From: Mesonia maritima
GTDB taxonomy: Bacteria; Bacteroidota; Bacteroidia; Flavobacteriales; Flavobacteriaceae
DNA length: 64,000 nucleotides
Assembly (NCBI RefSeq): GCF_042433895.1
Contig: NZ_JBHLUA010000002.1
Coordinates: forward strand, 124,001 to 188,000
Direction: 5' to 3'
The first letter of the stretch is position 1; the number at the start of each line of letters is the position of its first letter. The notes under the pieces are model-generated. The model did not search any database. It was not told where the DNA came from and saw nothing but the letters and a program-made list of their open reading frames with translations. Below are positions 25,988-34,521 of the stretch, piece after piece. Made by a program: the position numbers and the translations under genes.

Positions 25988-27490
25988 TTAAATTATAGTT
26001 ATGATGTCATTATGGTTGTTTTTATATTCCAGAGCATAGTTGAGTTCGCCTTTGGATTCAGCATATATGGTATAAAGCAGTTGGTTCTCTTCGATTTGTT
26101 CTCCCAAATGAACATTTAGAAGAATCCCTGCCGATTTAGATTGAGGTGCGCCGGAAAGCTTGGCGAGTTTAGCAATCTTCCTATTATCTATTCGCTTTAG
26201 ATTCCCAGAGGTTTCTGCTCTAATTTCGATTTTATAGGGTGCTAAAACAGGTTTTGAAAAGCGACCTTGCGCATTACAAATAGCAAGGAATTTTTTATGA
26301 GCCTGACCAGATGTGAGAATTTGATGTGCGGTTTCTAATCCCTTCCCTTTTTCTACTTTGCCAGAAAGCTCTATTAGTTCAGCGGCTAAAAGCAATGCTC
26401 TTTCTGTTAGGTCTTTGGGTGCATCTGCTTCATTTTTTAAAACTTTTAATATATCGATGGCTTCTAAAGCAGGACCAATACCTCTTCCGACAGGTTGTGA
26501 GCCATCTGTAATAATAACTTTCACATTCAACCCAACAGCCGTTCCAACGGTTTCAATATGATTCTTTAGTTTTTGTGCCATTTCTGAACTACGAACCTTG
26601 GCGGTTTCTCCCACGGGAATATCAATGATAACGTGCGTGGAGCCTGCCGCAGCTTTTTTTGAAAGTACCGAAGCTATGAGCTGCCCTTCGCTATCAATAT
26701 CCAAAGCTTTTTCAATTTTTATAAGCACATCGTCCGCAGGACTCAATTGCGCTGTACCGCCCCAAACAATGCAGCCTCCTTCTTTTTCAACTACGGTTTT
26801 TATTTCTTCTAATGAAAGGGTAACATTGGTCATTACTTCCATAGTATCTGCTGTGCCTGCTGGTGAAGTGATAGATCGCGACGATGTTTTTGGCATCGTA
26901 AGACCGTAAGCAGCCACAATGGCAACCACTAATGGTGTTGTTCTATTGCCAGGTAATCCGCCAATGCAATGCTTATCGACTACGATTTCTTTGTTCCAAT
27001 CCAACTGCTTTCCAGAAGTTATCATAGCTTTAGTAAGGTCGGATATCTCATCAATATCCAATCGGTCACCTGCACAGGCCGTAATAAATGCCGAAAGGTG
27101 AATATTAGAATAATCGCCTTCCACAATATCGGTAATGATTTCATTAAAGGCTGAATAATCCAGTTTTTGATTGTAGATTTTAGCCCTAAGGTGACTTAAG
27201 GATTCAATAGGTTCCAAATGGGAAACATACAGCGTGTCATTTTGAGAAGCATTCAGTTTTTTCGCGGCAGCATCTGATAGTCCGATTTCATTGGGTAACA
27301 ACATATCTGAATTTAAAACATTAAGACTTGCTACAATTGATGTGTTTTTATTGGATATCCTAATTCGGGTAAGCGCTTCAAAACCTTCAGAAATACAGAC
27401 GTGGCAATCTTCGCGCATATAGACCACGTTTTCATTCTGGGTATAAATACCCAGATGTTTATATTTTAGGATATTTGAGTGTTGTTCCAT
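25988..27490 (-). CDS. Thymidine phosphorylase/AMP phosphorylase family enzyme
   Basis: A 500-residue phosphorylase. The core signature is VDKHCIGGLPGNRTTPLVVAI with the SSRSITSPAGTADTMEV loop, and a C-terminal barrel-sandwich domain ends the protein. The 500-residue length with an extra N-terminal beta domain (about 1-85) matches the archaeal AMP-phosphorylase/DeoA group and not the 440-residue bacterial thymidine phosphorylases. It would release a base from a nucleoside or NMP, giving ribose 1-phosphate or ribose 1,5-bisphosphate. No RuBisCO or R15P isomerase gene is nearby; the product may feed the PRPP synthetase next door. Substrate preference is inferred. Confidence 0.8.
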   Translation of the reverse strand: MEQHSNILKYKHLGIYTQNENVVYMREDCHVCISEGFEALTRIRISNKNTSIVASLNVLNSDMLLPNEIGLSDAAAKKLNASQNDTLYVSHLEPIESLSHLRAKIYNQKLDYSAFNEIITDIVEGDYSNIHLSAFITACAGDRLDIDEISDLTKAMITSGKQLDWNKEIVVDKHCIGGLPGNRTTPLVVAIVAAYGLTMPKTSSRSITSPAGTADTMEVMTNVTLSLEEIKTVVEKEGGCIVWGGTAQLSPADDVLIKIEKALDIDSEGQLIASVLSKKAAAGSTHVIIDIPVGETAKVRSSEMAQKLKNHIETVGTAVGLNVKVIITDGSQPVGRGIGPALEAIDILKVLKNEADAPKDLTERALLLAAELIELSGKVEKGKGLETAHQILTSGQAHKKFLAICNAQGRFSKPVLAPYKIEIRAETSGNLKRIDNRKIAKLAKLSGAPQSKSAGILLNVHLGEQIEENQLLYTIYAESKGELNYALEYKNNHNDIITII

Positions 27491-27516
27491 AATTTCATTT
27501 TTGTGCTTTTTACAAC

Positions 27517-28893
27517 CTATTTTATTTCTTCAATGCTGTAAAGCTGTGGGATTTCAGCATCCCAATCATAGGTTTCCTTGATACCCTTTTGTAATGCTTC
27601 TGCACTTTCTTTTTCACCGTGTACAATGAAAATCCGCTCTGGCTTATTTTTTATTTTGCTCATCCAATCCATAAGTTCTGTGTGGTCAGCGTGTGCCGAG
27701 AGGCCTTGAATTTCGGCTATTTCCATATCAAAGGGCACCCATTTCCCATACACTTTTAGTTTTTTATCGCCTTCCAATAATTTTCTGCCTCGCGTTCCTT
27801 CAGCTTGATAACCCACAAAAAGCAAGGTGTTAATGGGGTTTTGTGCTTGAGTTTCAAGGTAGTTGAGCATTCTTCCACCTGTGAGCATTCCACTTCCTGC
27901 AATCACGATTTTTGGTTTCTTATCTGTTCGTAATTCCATCGTCTCCCGATAACTGCTTACGACCGTAAAGTGTGAGCACATTTCGTCACATTCATTGCCT
28001 TCCAATCTGTGCCAATCCCTCGTGCGATGAAACAATTCCAATACACTTGCACCCATTGGGCTATCCATTATCATTTGTACTTTTGGGATTTTCTTTTCCT
28101 TGAGTAATTTCCAAAAAATCAGCATCATCAACTGGGCACGTTCTACGGAGAAACTAGGAACAAATAAGCTTCCCCCTTTATTAATGGTGTCGTTGACCAA
28201 TTTTTCAATCTGCGGAAGTGCTTCCACTTCATCTGGATGAAACCTTCCTCCATAAGTGGATTCTATAAAAAGCACATCCGCTTTTTTTGGTTTTAGTGGT
28301 GGATAGAGTAATAAATCATTGGTTCTACCAACGTCTCCTGAAAAGACAAAACGTTTTCCATTTACATCCAATTCGATGTAAGTTGCACCCAGAATATGTC
28401 CGTTGTATTGGAAGCGAGCCCTGATACCGTCAAATAAGGGAATCCATTGTGCTTGAGGAACGCCCTTAAAATGTGGGATGGTTTTTTCTACATCCTTTAA
28501 ATCGTACAATGGTTCAGCAGGATTGTGTTTGGAATAGCCTTCTTTATTGGCACGTTCGGCTTCCTGTTCTTGAATTTTTGCACTATCGTTCAAAATGATT
28601 TTTGCAATGTCCAAAGTAGGATTCGTACCGTAGATAGGACCATTAAACCCTTGCTTCACCAATCGGGGTAGATAACCTGTATGGTCTAAATGGCCGTGGG
28701 TAAGCAATACCATATCAATTTCTGAAACCTTTACAGGTAGATATTCCCAGTTTTTAAGGCGTAATTCCTTTAATCCTTGAAAAAGTCCACAGTCTATCAG
28801 TATCTTTTTATCTCCTGTGTCCACTAAATATTTTGAGCCGGTTACCGTGCCTGCCGCTCCCAAAAAATGGACGTTTATTTTATTGTTTTTCAT
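27517..28893 (-). CDS. Metallo-beta-lactamase/beta-CASP ribonuclease-like protein
   Basis: A 458-residue protein with motif 2 LTHGHLDHTGYLP (near 64-76), GHILGATY and SGDVGR, followed by the beta-CASP region and its SAHADHTEL and VHGEKE motifs. The order matches RNA-processing nucleases (CPSF73/YSH1-like bacterial group) that use two zinc ions. Such proteins in bacteria act on RNA ends, but the true role of this subgroup is not established. Second-last of the enzymes before the phosphorylase, 10 bp after the ATP-cone nuclease gene; the pair suggests a nucleic-acid turnover unit. Confidence 0.85.
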   Translation of the reverse strand: MKNNKINVHFLGAAGTVTGSKYLVDTGDKKILIDCGLFQGLKELRLKNWEYLPVKVSEIDMVLLTHGHLDHTGYLPRLVKQGFNGPIYGTNPTLDIAKIILNDSAKIQEQEAERANKEGYSKHNPAEPLYDLKDVEKTIPHFKGVPQAQWIPLFDGIRARFQYNGHILGATYIELDVNGKRFVFSGDVGRTNDLLLYPPLKPKKADVLFIESTYGGRFHPDEVEALPQIEKLVNDTINKGGSLFVPSFSVERAQLMMLIFWKLLKEKKIPKVQMIMDSPMGASVLELFHRTRDWHRLEGNECDEMCSHFTVVSSYRETMELRTDKKPKIVIAGSGMLTGGRMLNYLETQAQNPINTLLFVGYQAEGTRGRKLLEGDKKLKVYGKWVPFDMEIAEIQGLSAHADHTELMDWMSKIKNKPERIFIVHGEKESAEALQKGIKETYDWDAEIPQLYSIEEIK

Positions 28894-28903
28894 TTTTATT
28901 GCT

Positions 28904-29746
28904 TTAATTCGTTCTGCATAACTCCTGTGAATCTTCGAGGATTTTTTTATGTCTTGGCTTATCGATACCGATTTGTTCCAAAAAGGTTGGATTTTCGTGT
29001 AGCTCTTTGCAGAGCACGATGCCTTTATCCAGTAATTTGGTCTTTTCTGCTTTGGTTAAGGTCGTCAGGGCTGTTAGAGGATGCAAACCAGCTTTATCTA
29101 TCCTGTCTTTTAAACCATTTTGTTGCGGATAATCCCAACTCACCTGCATTAGACCAACGCAATTTCCATATTGAATGGCATCTGTAGTAAAACGGGTATT
29201 GGTATAAAGTCCTCCCCGATAGGATTTTGTATCGTGATCTTTTTGATGTTCCCATTGTCTCTTTACATCCAAAAACCTCGATTGGATATATAGCGGAATC
29301 TTTACATTACAAACCCGCCCTTGGTCGCTATGGTATTTACATTCAATCATATAGTGCTTATTTTCTTTTTGGGCTATCACATCTATTTCGTGCTGCACAC
29401 AATTGCCCTGCACAATCACACCAACTTGTGTTGAAAACCCTTCGTGCGTTAATAGTTTGCTTACGAATCTTTCAAATGGAAAACCGGTTGGACCCAGTTC
29501 CATCAAAGCTTTTTTGAGCTTGTACTTTGAAGCACTTACCCTGGATTTAGCCTTTAGCATTTTAAAGGCCATTTGATAGATCCTTTTGGTGGTCATTCCT
29601 TCTTCAATCTGCTCTTGCACCTTCCGGGCTATATCCTGAATGATATCCTCATCTGCCCGTGAACGCCGCAGGGAGTTGATGAGTTTGTTTATATCAAAAG
29701 CTTCGTACTCACCGGAATATTTTTTTATTAAGAGTGGTTTATTCAT
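28904..29746 (-). CDS. ATP-cone plus restriction-endonuclease-like protein
   Basis: A 280-residue two-domain protein. Residues 1-90 form an ATP-cone (LLIKKYSGEYEAFDINKLINSLRRS), the nucleotide-sensing domain of ribonucleotide reductases and NrdR. Residues about 92-205 look like an Mrr-type PD-(D/E)XK nuclease: FERFVSKLL, HEIDVIAQ and YMIECKYH supply the D and E-x-K residues. A helical tail follows. The combination suggests a nuclease gated by ATP/dATP level. It is 2 bp downstream of the universal stress gene, so coupled to it. Confidence 0.8.
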   Translation of the reverse strand: MNKPLLIKKYSGEYEAFDINKLINSLRRSRADEDIIQDIARKVQEQIEEGMTTKRIYQMAFKMLKAKSRVSASKYKLKKALMELGPTGFPFERFVSKLLTHEGFSTQVGVIVQGNCVQHEIDVIAQKENKHYMIECKYHSDQGRVCNVKIPLYIQSRFLDVKRQWEHQKDHDTKSYRGGLYTNTRFTTDAIQYGNCVGLMQVSWDYPQQNGLKDRIDKAGLHPLTALTTLTKAEKTKLLDKGIVLCKELHENPTFLEQIGIDKPRHKKILEDSQELCRTN

Positions 29747-29748
29747 CG

Positions 29749-30579
29749 TTATACCTTAATAGTCATTACCGGCAATTCGGAATGATTGGTTACACCCTCC
29801 GCGATACTCTTAGAGAACAGGCTTAAAAAACCTGTACGGCCGTGGGTACACATTGCAATCAAATCTGCATCTCTATACTTTAAAAAATTATTTATACCTG
29901 TTTCTACGTCAGGTTCGTTATATACATTCATTGAATACTTTTCTAAATGGGGGAATTTTTTCAGGAATTCCTTAATGGGATTTAACCCCTGCTCAATACT
30001 ATTAAAATCAGTCTGAGTATTGATCCTCAATAAATGGATATGTGCACCGCATTTTTCAGCAATCGAAATAACCTGCTTAAAGGCTTCACTCACATCTTCC
30101 GAAAAATCTGAAACAAAAACGACATCTTTAAAAGGAAAGGATATTTCTTCGTTCTTGACCACAATTACCGGTACATCTGCTTTTCTCACAATCTTCTCAA
30201 CGTTGCTTCCCAATAATTCACGAACGCTGCCCCGGGTACCACTGCTTCCAGTAACTATAAAATCGTGATGGAAATGGCCGGAATGTCTTAGAATGTTGGC
30301 CTGACCGCCATCAAATTCCAGAAAGGTCCTGCATTCAAGGTTTTGTTGTTCTGCTTTTTTCTCCAATTCTCTCAGGTTAGCTTTTGCACTGCCTATTTGT
30401 TTTACTGTTTCCGGATACTGCTTTTCCTTTTGTTTATCTAACTTTACCCATTCCACGGGAGTTTTTATCAAATGAAAAAAATGGATTTCGGAATTGTAAA
30501 GCTTTGCCATTTCAATTCCGAGTTCTTCTGCTTTATTGCAATTTTTTGAAAAGTCTGTTGGTACGAGTATGTTTTTCAT
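29749..30579 (-). CDS. Tandem universal stress protein
   Basis: A 276-residue cytosolic protein with two UspA domains (about 1-140 and 145-276). The first keeps the ATP-binding pattern GSSGTRGSVRELLGSNVEKIVRKADVPVIVV. The second has a diverged THGRTGFLSLFSKSIAEGV. Such proteins respond to starvation, oxidative or metal stress. One of two Usp genes in this operon (see 37275). It lies 27 bp after the short-chain dehydrogenase gene. Confidence 0.88.
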   Translation of the reverse strand: MKNILVPTDFSKNCNKAEELGIEMAKLYNSEIHFFHLIKTPVEWVKLDKQKEKQYPETVKQIGSAKANLRELEKKAEQQNLECRTFLEFDGGQANILRHSGHFHHDFIVTGSSGTRGSVRELLGSNVEKIVRKADVPVIVVKNEEISFPFKDVVFVSDFSEDVSEAFKQVISIAEKCGAHIHLLRINTQTDFNSIEQGLNPIKEFLKKFPHLEKYSMNVYNEPDVETGINNFLKYRDADLIAMCTHGRTGFLSLFSKSIAEGVTNHSELPVMTIKV

Positions 30580-30606
30580 AGTTTATTGATTTTTTTAGTT
30601 TGTATT

Positions 30607-31380
30607 TTATTGTGCGGTATAACCGCCGTCGATTACCAATTCAGAACCTGTCATAAATTTAGATTCATCCGAAGCCAGATACACCACTCCATAACCTATA
30701 TCATCTGGCTCTCCCATATGTCCAACAGGGTGCAAACTTTCCAATTGCTTTTTTCCTTCTTCTAAATTACCTTGGGCTTTAAGGAAATTTTCTACCATTG
30801 GTGTCCATATATAAGCTGGATGAATGGAATTGACACGGATGCCATAACCCTGTTTCGCGCAATGAAGTGCAGCAGACTTGGTAAATAAAGTTATACCACC
30901 CTTACTTGCGTTATATGCAGCTAAATTGGGGTCGCCAATAAGGCCTTCAATAGAAGAAAAGTTAATGATTGAACCACCTTCCCCGGTCTCTTTCATAGCC
31001 TTAATGCCGTATTGGGTGCCTAGGAAACTGCCATCTAGGTTGATATTTAGAAGATTTTTCCAATCTGCAAGGGTGACCTCTTCCACAGTTCCTCCAACTC
31101 CTATACCGGCTGAATTTGCCAGAATATGGAGTTTCCCAAATGTTTTGAGTGTAGTATCCATAACCATTTCCCACTGATCTTCTTCCGACACGTCCTGTTT
31201 TATGAATATGGCTTTACCGCCATTATCTTTAATTTGTTGAACTACTACATTTCCGTTTTCTTCGTCCAAATCTGTTATCACTATTTTTGCTCCTTCACGT
31301 GCTAACAAAATAGCACTTGATTTTCCGAGGCCAGAGGCACCTCCCGTGACAATGGCTATTTTATTTTTTACTCGATCCAT
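30607..31380 (-). CDS. Short-chain dehydrogenase/reductase (glucose 1-dehydrogenase-like)
   Basis: A 257-residue classical SDR: TGGASGLGKS cofactor loop (about 12-21), NSAG, catalytic Ser in NFSSIEG and YxxxK as YNASKGG, ending with ELVIDGGYTAQ. Asp in VITDLDEENG at the end of beta-2 favours NAD+. Substrate not determined; a sugar or polyol dehydrogenase would fit beside glycolytic genes. I start it at 31380 (MDRVKNKIAIVTGG), the normal SDR beginning. The frame is open to 31428, but that adds 16 atypical residues and would overlap the pfkA stop. Confidence 0.85.
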   Translation of the reverse strand: MDRVKNKIAIVTGGASGLGKSSAILLAREGAKIVITDLDEENGNVVVQQIKDNGGKAIFIKQDVSEEDQWEMVMDTTLKTFGKLHILANSAGIGVGGTVEEVTLADWKNLLNINLDGSFLGTQYGIKAMKETGEGGSIINFSSIEGLIGDPNLAAYNASKGGITLFTKSAALHCAKQGYGIRVNSIHPAYIWTPMVENFLKAQGNLEEGKKQLESLHPVGHMGEPDDIGYGVVYLASDESKFMTGSELVIDGGYTAQ

Positions 31381-31417
31381 AATTTTAAGATTTAAGTGTT
31401 TATAAGAGTTTTGTTTT

Positions 31418-32389
31418 TTACTTACCAAATAATTCTAAAAGTTTCTGTAATTCATCATTTACTTGATGTTGCTTAACTACCTCTTCAAAAGGTGTTAGGT
31501 ATAATTCATTATTTAACAATCCGACCATTTTGTTTTTATTTCCGTTTAATAGTTGCTCTACTGCTGCTACTCCAAACCTAATACCAAGCATTCTATCTAA
31601 AGCAGACGGATTACCACCACGTTGAACGTGTCCTAATCTAGTAATGCGTAAATCGACACTTGAATTGACTTCATTAATTTTAGATGCGAGAAGTTCAGCT
31701 CCTATTTCATCCCCTTCTGAGACCACGATAAGAAAAGCATCTTCGCTATCGTAACTTTTAACCTTATCCAAAAGATAAATAAAGTCCCTGCCGCTTTCGG
31801 GAATTAAAATAGCATCAGCACCAACGACCAATCCTGAATGAATAGCGATGTAGCCGGAATCCCTCCCCATCAATTCTATAACGAACACCCGATTATGCGA
31901 TTCGGCGGTATCTCGTATCTTATCTATATTTTCAATAGCGGTATTTACTGCGGAATCAAAACCAAGGGTATAATCAGTCCCAGAAATATCGTTATCTATT
32001 GTTCCAGGAATACCTATAAATGGGATGTCACATATTTCTGAAAAAGCCAATAGCCCCCTAAAAGTACCATCGCCACCTATGGCGATCAAAGCATCTATAT
32101 TATTTATTTTTAAGGTTTGTAGTGCCTTTTTTCTGCCTTCCAGTTCCATAAAACGTTTGCTCCGGGCAGTTTTAAGGATGGTGCCGCCTTTGTGTACCAA
32201 TTTCTGTAATTGATGTGTTTCTAAGGACATAAAATCACCATCAATCAATCCTTCGTAACCTTTTCTAATTCCGGTAGCTTTTATGCCATTTGCTTCTGCT
32301 GCTTTTGCAATTGCGTATAATACAGCATTCATTCCCGGGCTATCGCCTCCAGATGTAAATACTCCAATATGTTTTATGGATTGATTCAT
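31418..32389 (-). CDS. pfkA: 6-phosphofructokinase
   Basis: A 323-residue ATP-dependent PFK (fructose 6-phosphate to fructose 1,6-bisphosphate). Visible: FTSGGDSPGMNAVL, the IGGDGTFRG loop whose Gly indicates ATP and not pyrophosphate as donor, the catalytic GTIDNDI, and MGRDSGYIA. Length is standard for bacterial PfkA. It lies 24 bp after the class I aldolase gene, so consecutive glycolytic steps are encoded side by side on a mobile element, presumably additional to the host's own copy. Confidence 0.92.
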   Translation of the reverse strand: MNQSIKHIGVFTSGGDSPGMNAVLYAIAKAAEANGIKATGIRKGYEGLIDGDFMSLETHQLQKLVHKGGTILKTARSKRFMELEGRKKALQTLKINNIDALIAIGGDGTFRGLLAFSEICDIPFIGIPGTIDNDISGTDYTLGFDSAVNTAIENIDKIRDTAESHNRVFVIELMGRDSGYIAIHSGLVVGADAILIPESGRDFIYLLDKVKSYDSEDAFLIVVSEGDEIGAELLASKINEVNSSVDLRITRLGHVQRGGNPSALDRMLGIRFGVAAVEQLLNGNKNKMVGLLNNELYLTPFEEVVKQHQVNDELQKLLELFGK

Positions 32390-32413
32390 TTTTATATTTC
32401 TATGTGCAATAGT

Positions 32414-33475
32414 TTACGCTATTGTAATTTCATCATTCAGATATACTTTCTGAACGGATTGTAATATTTCCACTCCTTCGCCAAAAGGCTTTTGAAATGC
32501 TTTTCTTCCCATTATCAATCCAGAGCCACCAGCTCTTTTATTGATTACCGCAGTAGTTATAGCATCAACTAAATCTGACTTCCCTTTAGAACCACCGCCA
32601 GAATTTATCAGTCCTATTTTACCCATATAACAATTTGCTACCTGTAATCGACAAAGGTCAATGGGATGGTCTGTCGTCAACGTTTTATACATTTCATCAT
32701 CATATTTTCCAAATCCTATTTCTTTAAACGCGAAATTATTGGTTGGCAATTTTTGTTTAATGACATCTGCCTGGATAGTAACACCCAAGTGATTGGCCTG
32801 TCCAGTTACATCGGCAGCTGCGTGATAATCTTCTTTTTTGGTTTTAAATTCCTCGTTACGTGTATAGCACCATAAGATAGTGGCCATTCCCAGGTTATGG
32901 GCTTCTTCAAAAGCTTCGGCTATTTCCTTAAGCTGCCGGTTGCTTTCCGCTGAACCAAAATAAATCGTAGCTCCTACGGCAATTGCTCCCATATCCCAAG
33001 CTGTTTTTACCTTACCAAAGAACGTTTGGTCATATTTATTGGGATAAGTGAGCAACTCGTTGTGGTTGATCTTTACGATAAAGGGGATTTTATGGGCGTA
33101 TTTTCGGGCATTCAATCCCAAAACCCCAAAGGTGGAAGCCACACCATTACAGCCGGCTTCCATCGCAAGTTTTATAATATTCTCTGGGTCAAAATAATCA
33201 GGATTTTTATAGAATGAAAAGGCTGCGCTATGCTCAATGCCTTGGTCTACAGGAAGGATGCTCAGGTAGCCTGTGCCACCAAGATTTCCGTGATTATACA
33301 ATTGCGAAAGGCTTCGCAGTACCTGTGGATTTCTATTACTTTGGGTAAATACCTTATCTAGGTTTGTTCTACTTGGGGTTTGCAGTTCATCCTTGGTTAT
33401 TTTTTCACAAACGTGTTCTAAATAGAAGTCTGCTTTTTCTCCTAAAAGTTCTATTATGTTTTTGTTTGTTTTCAT
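32414..33475 (-). CDS. fbaB: Class I fructose-bisphosphate aldolase (DhnA/FbaB type)
   Basis: A 353-residue aldolase splitting fructose 1,6-bisphosphate via a Schiff-base lysine, without a metal cofactor. Visible: LSILPVDQGIEHSA (phosphate/substrate region), the ATIYFGS strand, and QADVIKQKLP, where the lysine of VIK is the likely Schiff-base residue. A C-terminal phosphate site INSGGGSKG follows. It belongs to the archaeal-type DhnA class I group, unlike the zinc-dependent class II enzymes common in Bacteroidota. It is 11 bp after the type II GAPDH gene. Confidence 0.9.
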   Translation of the reverse strand: MKTNKNIIELLGEKADFYLEHVCEKITKDELQTPSRTNLDKVFTQSNRNPQVLRSLSQLYNHGNLGGTGYLSILPVDQGIEHSAAFSFYKNPDYFDPENIIKLAMEAGCNGVASTFGVLGLNARKYAHKIPFIVKINHNELLTYPNKYDQTFFGKVKTAWDMGAIAVGATIYFGSAESNRQLKEIAEAFEEAHNLGMATILWCYTRNEEFKTKKEDYHAAADVTGQANHLGVTIQADVIKQKLPTNNFAFKEIGFGKYDDEMYKTLTTDHPIDLCRLQVANCYMGKIGLINSGGGSKGKSDLVDAITTAVINKRAGGSGLIMGRKAFQKPFGEGVEILQSVQKVYLNDEITIA

Positions 33476-33486
33476 CTCGATAGTGT

Positions 33487-34500
33487 TTAATGAATTCCTA
33501 AACTTTCATTTGTTTTGGCGATGGATTTTGCTCCATCTGTTTCAATTCCAGTTAATGCTCTAATAGCATCAATCGTTTCAGGGATGACAATGGCTTGGTT
33601 ATCGACCACGTAGGCATAAAAAAGTTCATCGCCCTGTACCTTCAGCATATCTTCCCAAAGGGCTACTTCGTACATATCGCCCCAAGGTCTTCCCATATCC
33701 AAGAACATTTCCTTAATGGTATTGTTTGAAACCAGACCTTGATCATATTGAATTAGCTTGATACGACTAGAGGTTTTAAAAGCATCAAGCACTTCTTCTT
33801 TTGAGGCTTGTTTTTTTAACTTCACGTTCCAATAATGCATATGGCTTAATGTTTCCGGTACTTTTACCGCGGAAGTAATAACATCCAAATCAGGATCGAC
33901 ACTTTTAGCGTCAGGACCTTGATGGCTTGGGATATCTCTTTCGGGAACCATTGTGTTCATTATACCACCTAGATGACTTTCCCAAGGATCTGTAGCTCTT
34001 CTTAAAAGTGTTCCTCTGGCATAATCCAATAAATCGGCTCTTTTTAAAGCGGTCAATGTTCTTAAAATAGAAGTGGTGTTGCAGGAAACAACCCGTGTGG
34101 CATCCAAATTTAATGCCGATTCATAATTATTTTCAGCACTAAAGGAATGACCTGTGGTTTCGTGCTTGTCACCACCTTGCACAATAAACTTGACGCCCTT
34201 CTTTTTATAATGAGGCACATTTAATGCTGAAATTGCTTTCGGGGTACAATCCACTACGAGGTCAACTTTTTCCAATAAATCCTGCAAGTTGCCCTTTACC
34301 GAAATGCCAGAAGCATTCATTTCATCTTCGGCTTCGGCGGTTGCGGCATAGATATCATACTCTTTTCTCACGGCGTTTTGTAAACGCCAATCGCTGATGA
34401 CATCGCATACTCCCGCAAGATTCAAATCTTCTTGTAAATTGATGGCATCGGCCACTCTTTTTCCAATGACTCCGTATCCTATAACTGCTATGTTTTTCAT
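33487..34500 (-). CDS. Type II (archaeal-type) glyceraldehyde-3-phosphate dehydrogenase
   Basis: A 337-residue phosphorylating GAPDH. Rossmann motif GYGVIGKRV (8-16), the VDCTPKAIS stretch, and the catalytic SCNTTS with Cys140 are those of the archaeal enzyme family; bacterial GapA has SCTTN in a different overall sequence. Such enzymes usually accept NADP+ as well as NAD+. In this operon it lies between the APC permease (21-bp gap) and the class I aldolase. A second GAPDH on a mobile copper-resistance element is unusual and may serve as a less copper-sensitive backup (inference). Confidence 0.92.
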   Translation of the reverse strand: MKNIAVIGYGVIGKRVADAINLQEDLNLAGVCDVISDWRLQNAVRKEYDIYAATAEAEDEMNASGISVKGNLQDLLEKVDLVVDCTPKAISALNVPHYKKKGVKFIVQGGDKHETTGHSFSAENNYESALNLDATRVVSCNTTSILRTLTALKRADLLDYARGTLLRRATDPWESHLGGIMNTMVPERDIPSHQGPDAKSVDPDLDVITSAVKVPETLSHMHYWNVKLKKQASKEEVLDAFKTSSRIKLIQYDQGLVSNNTIKEMFLDMGRPWGDMYEVALWEDMLKVQGDELFYAYVVDNQAIVIPETIDAIRALTGIETDGAKSIAKTNESLGIH

Positions 34501-34521
34501 ATAATTTTCTTTTTTATTTAA

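Noticed and set aside
31418..32389. Pyrophosphate-dependent phosphofructokinase
   Set aside because: The donor loop is GGDGT, the ATP form, and not GGDDT.
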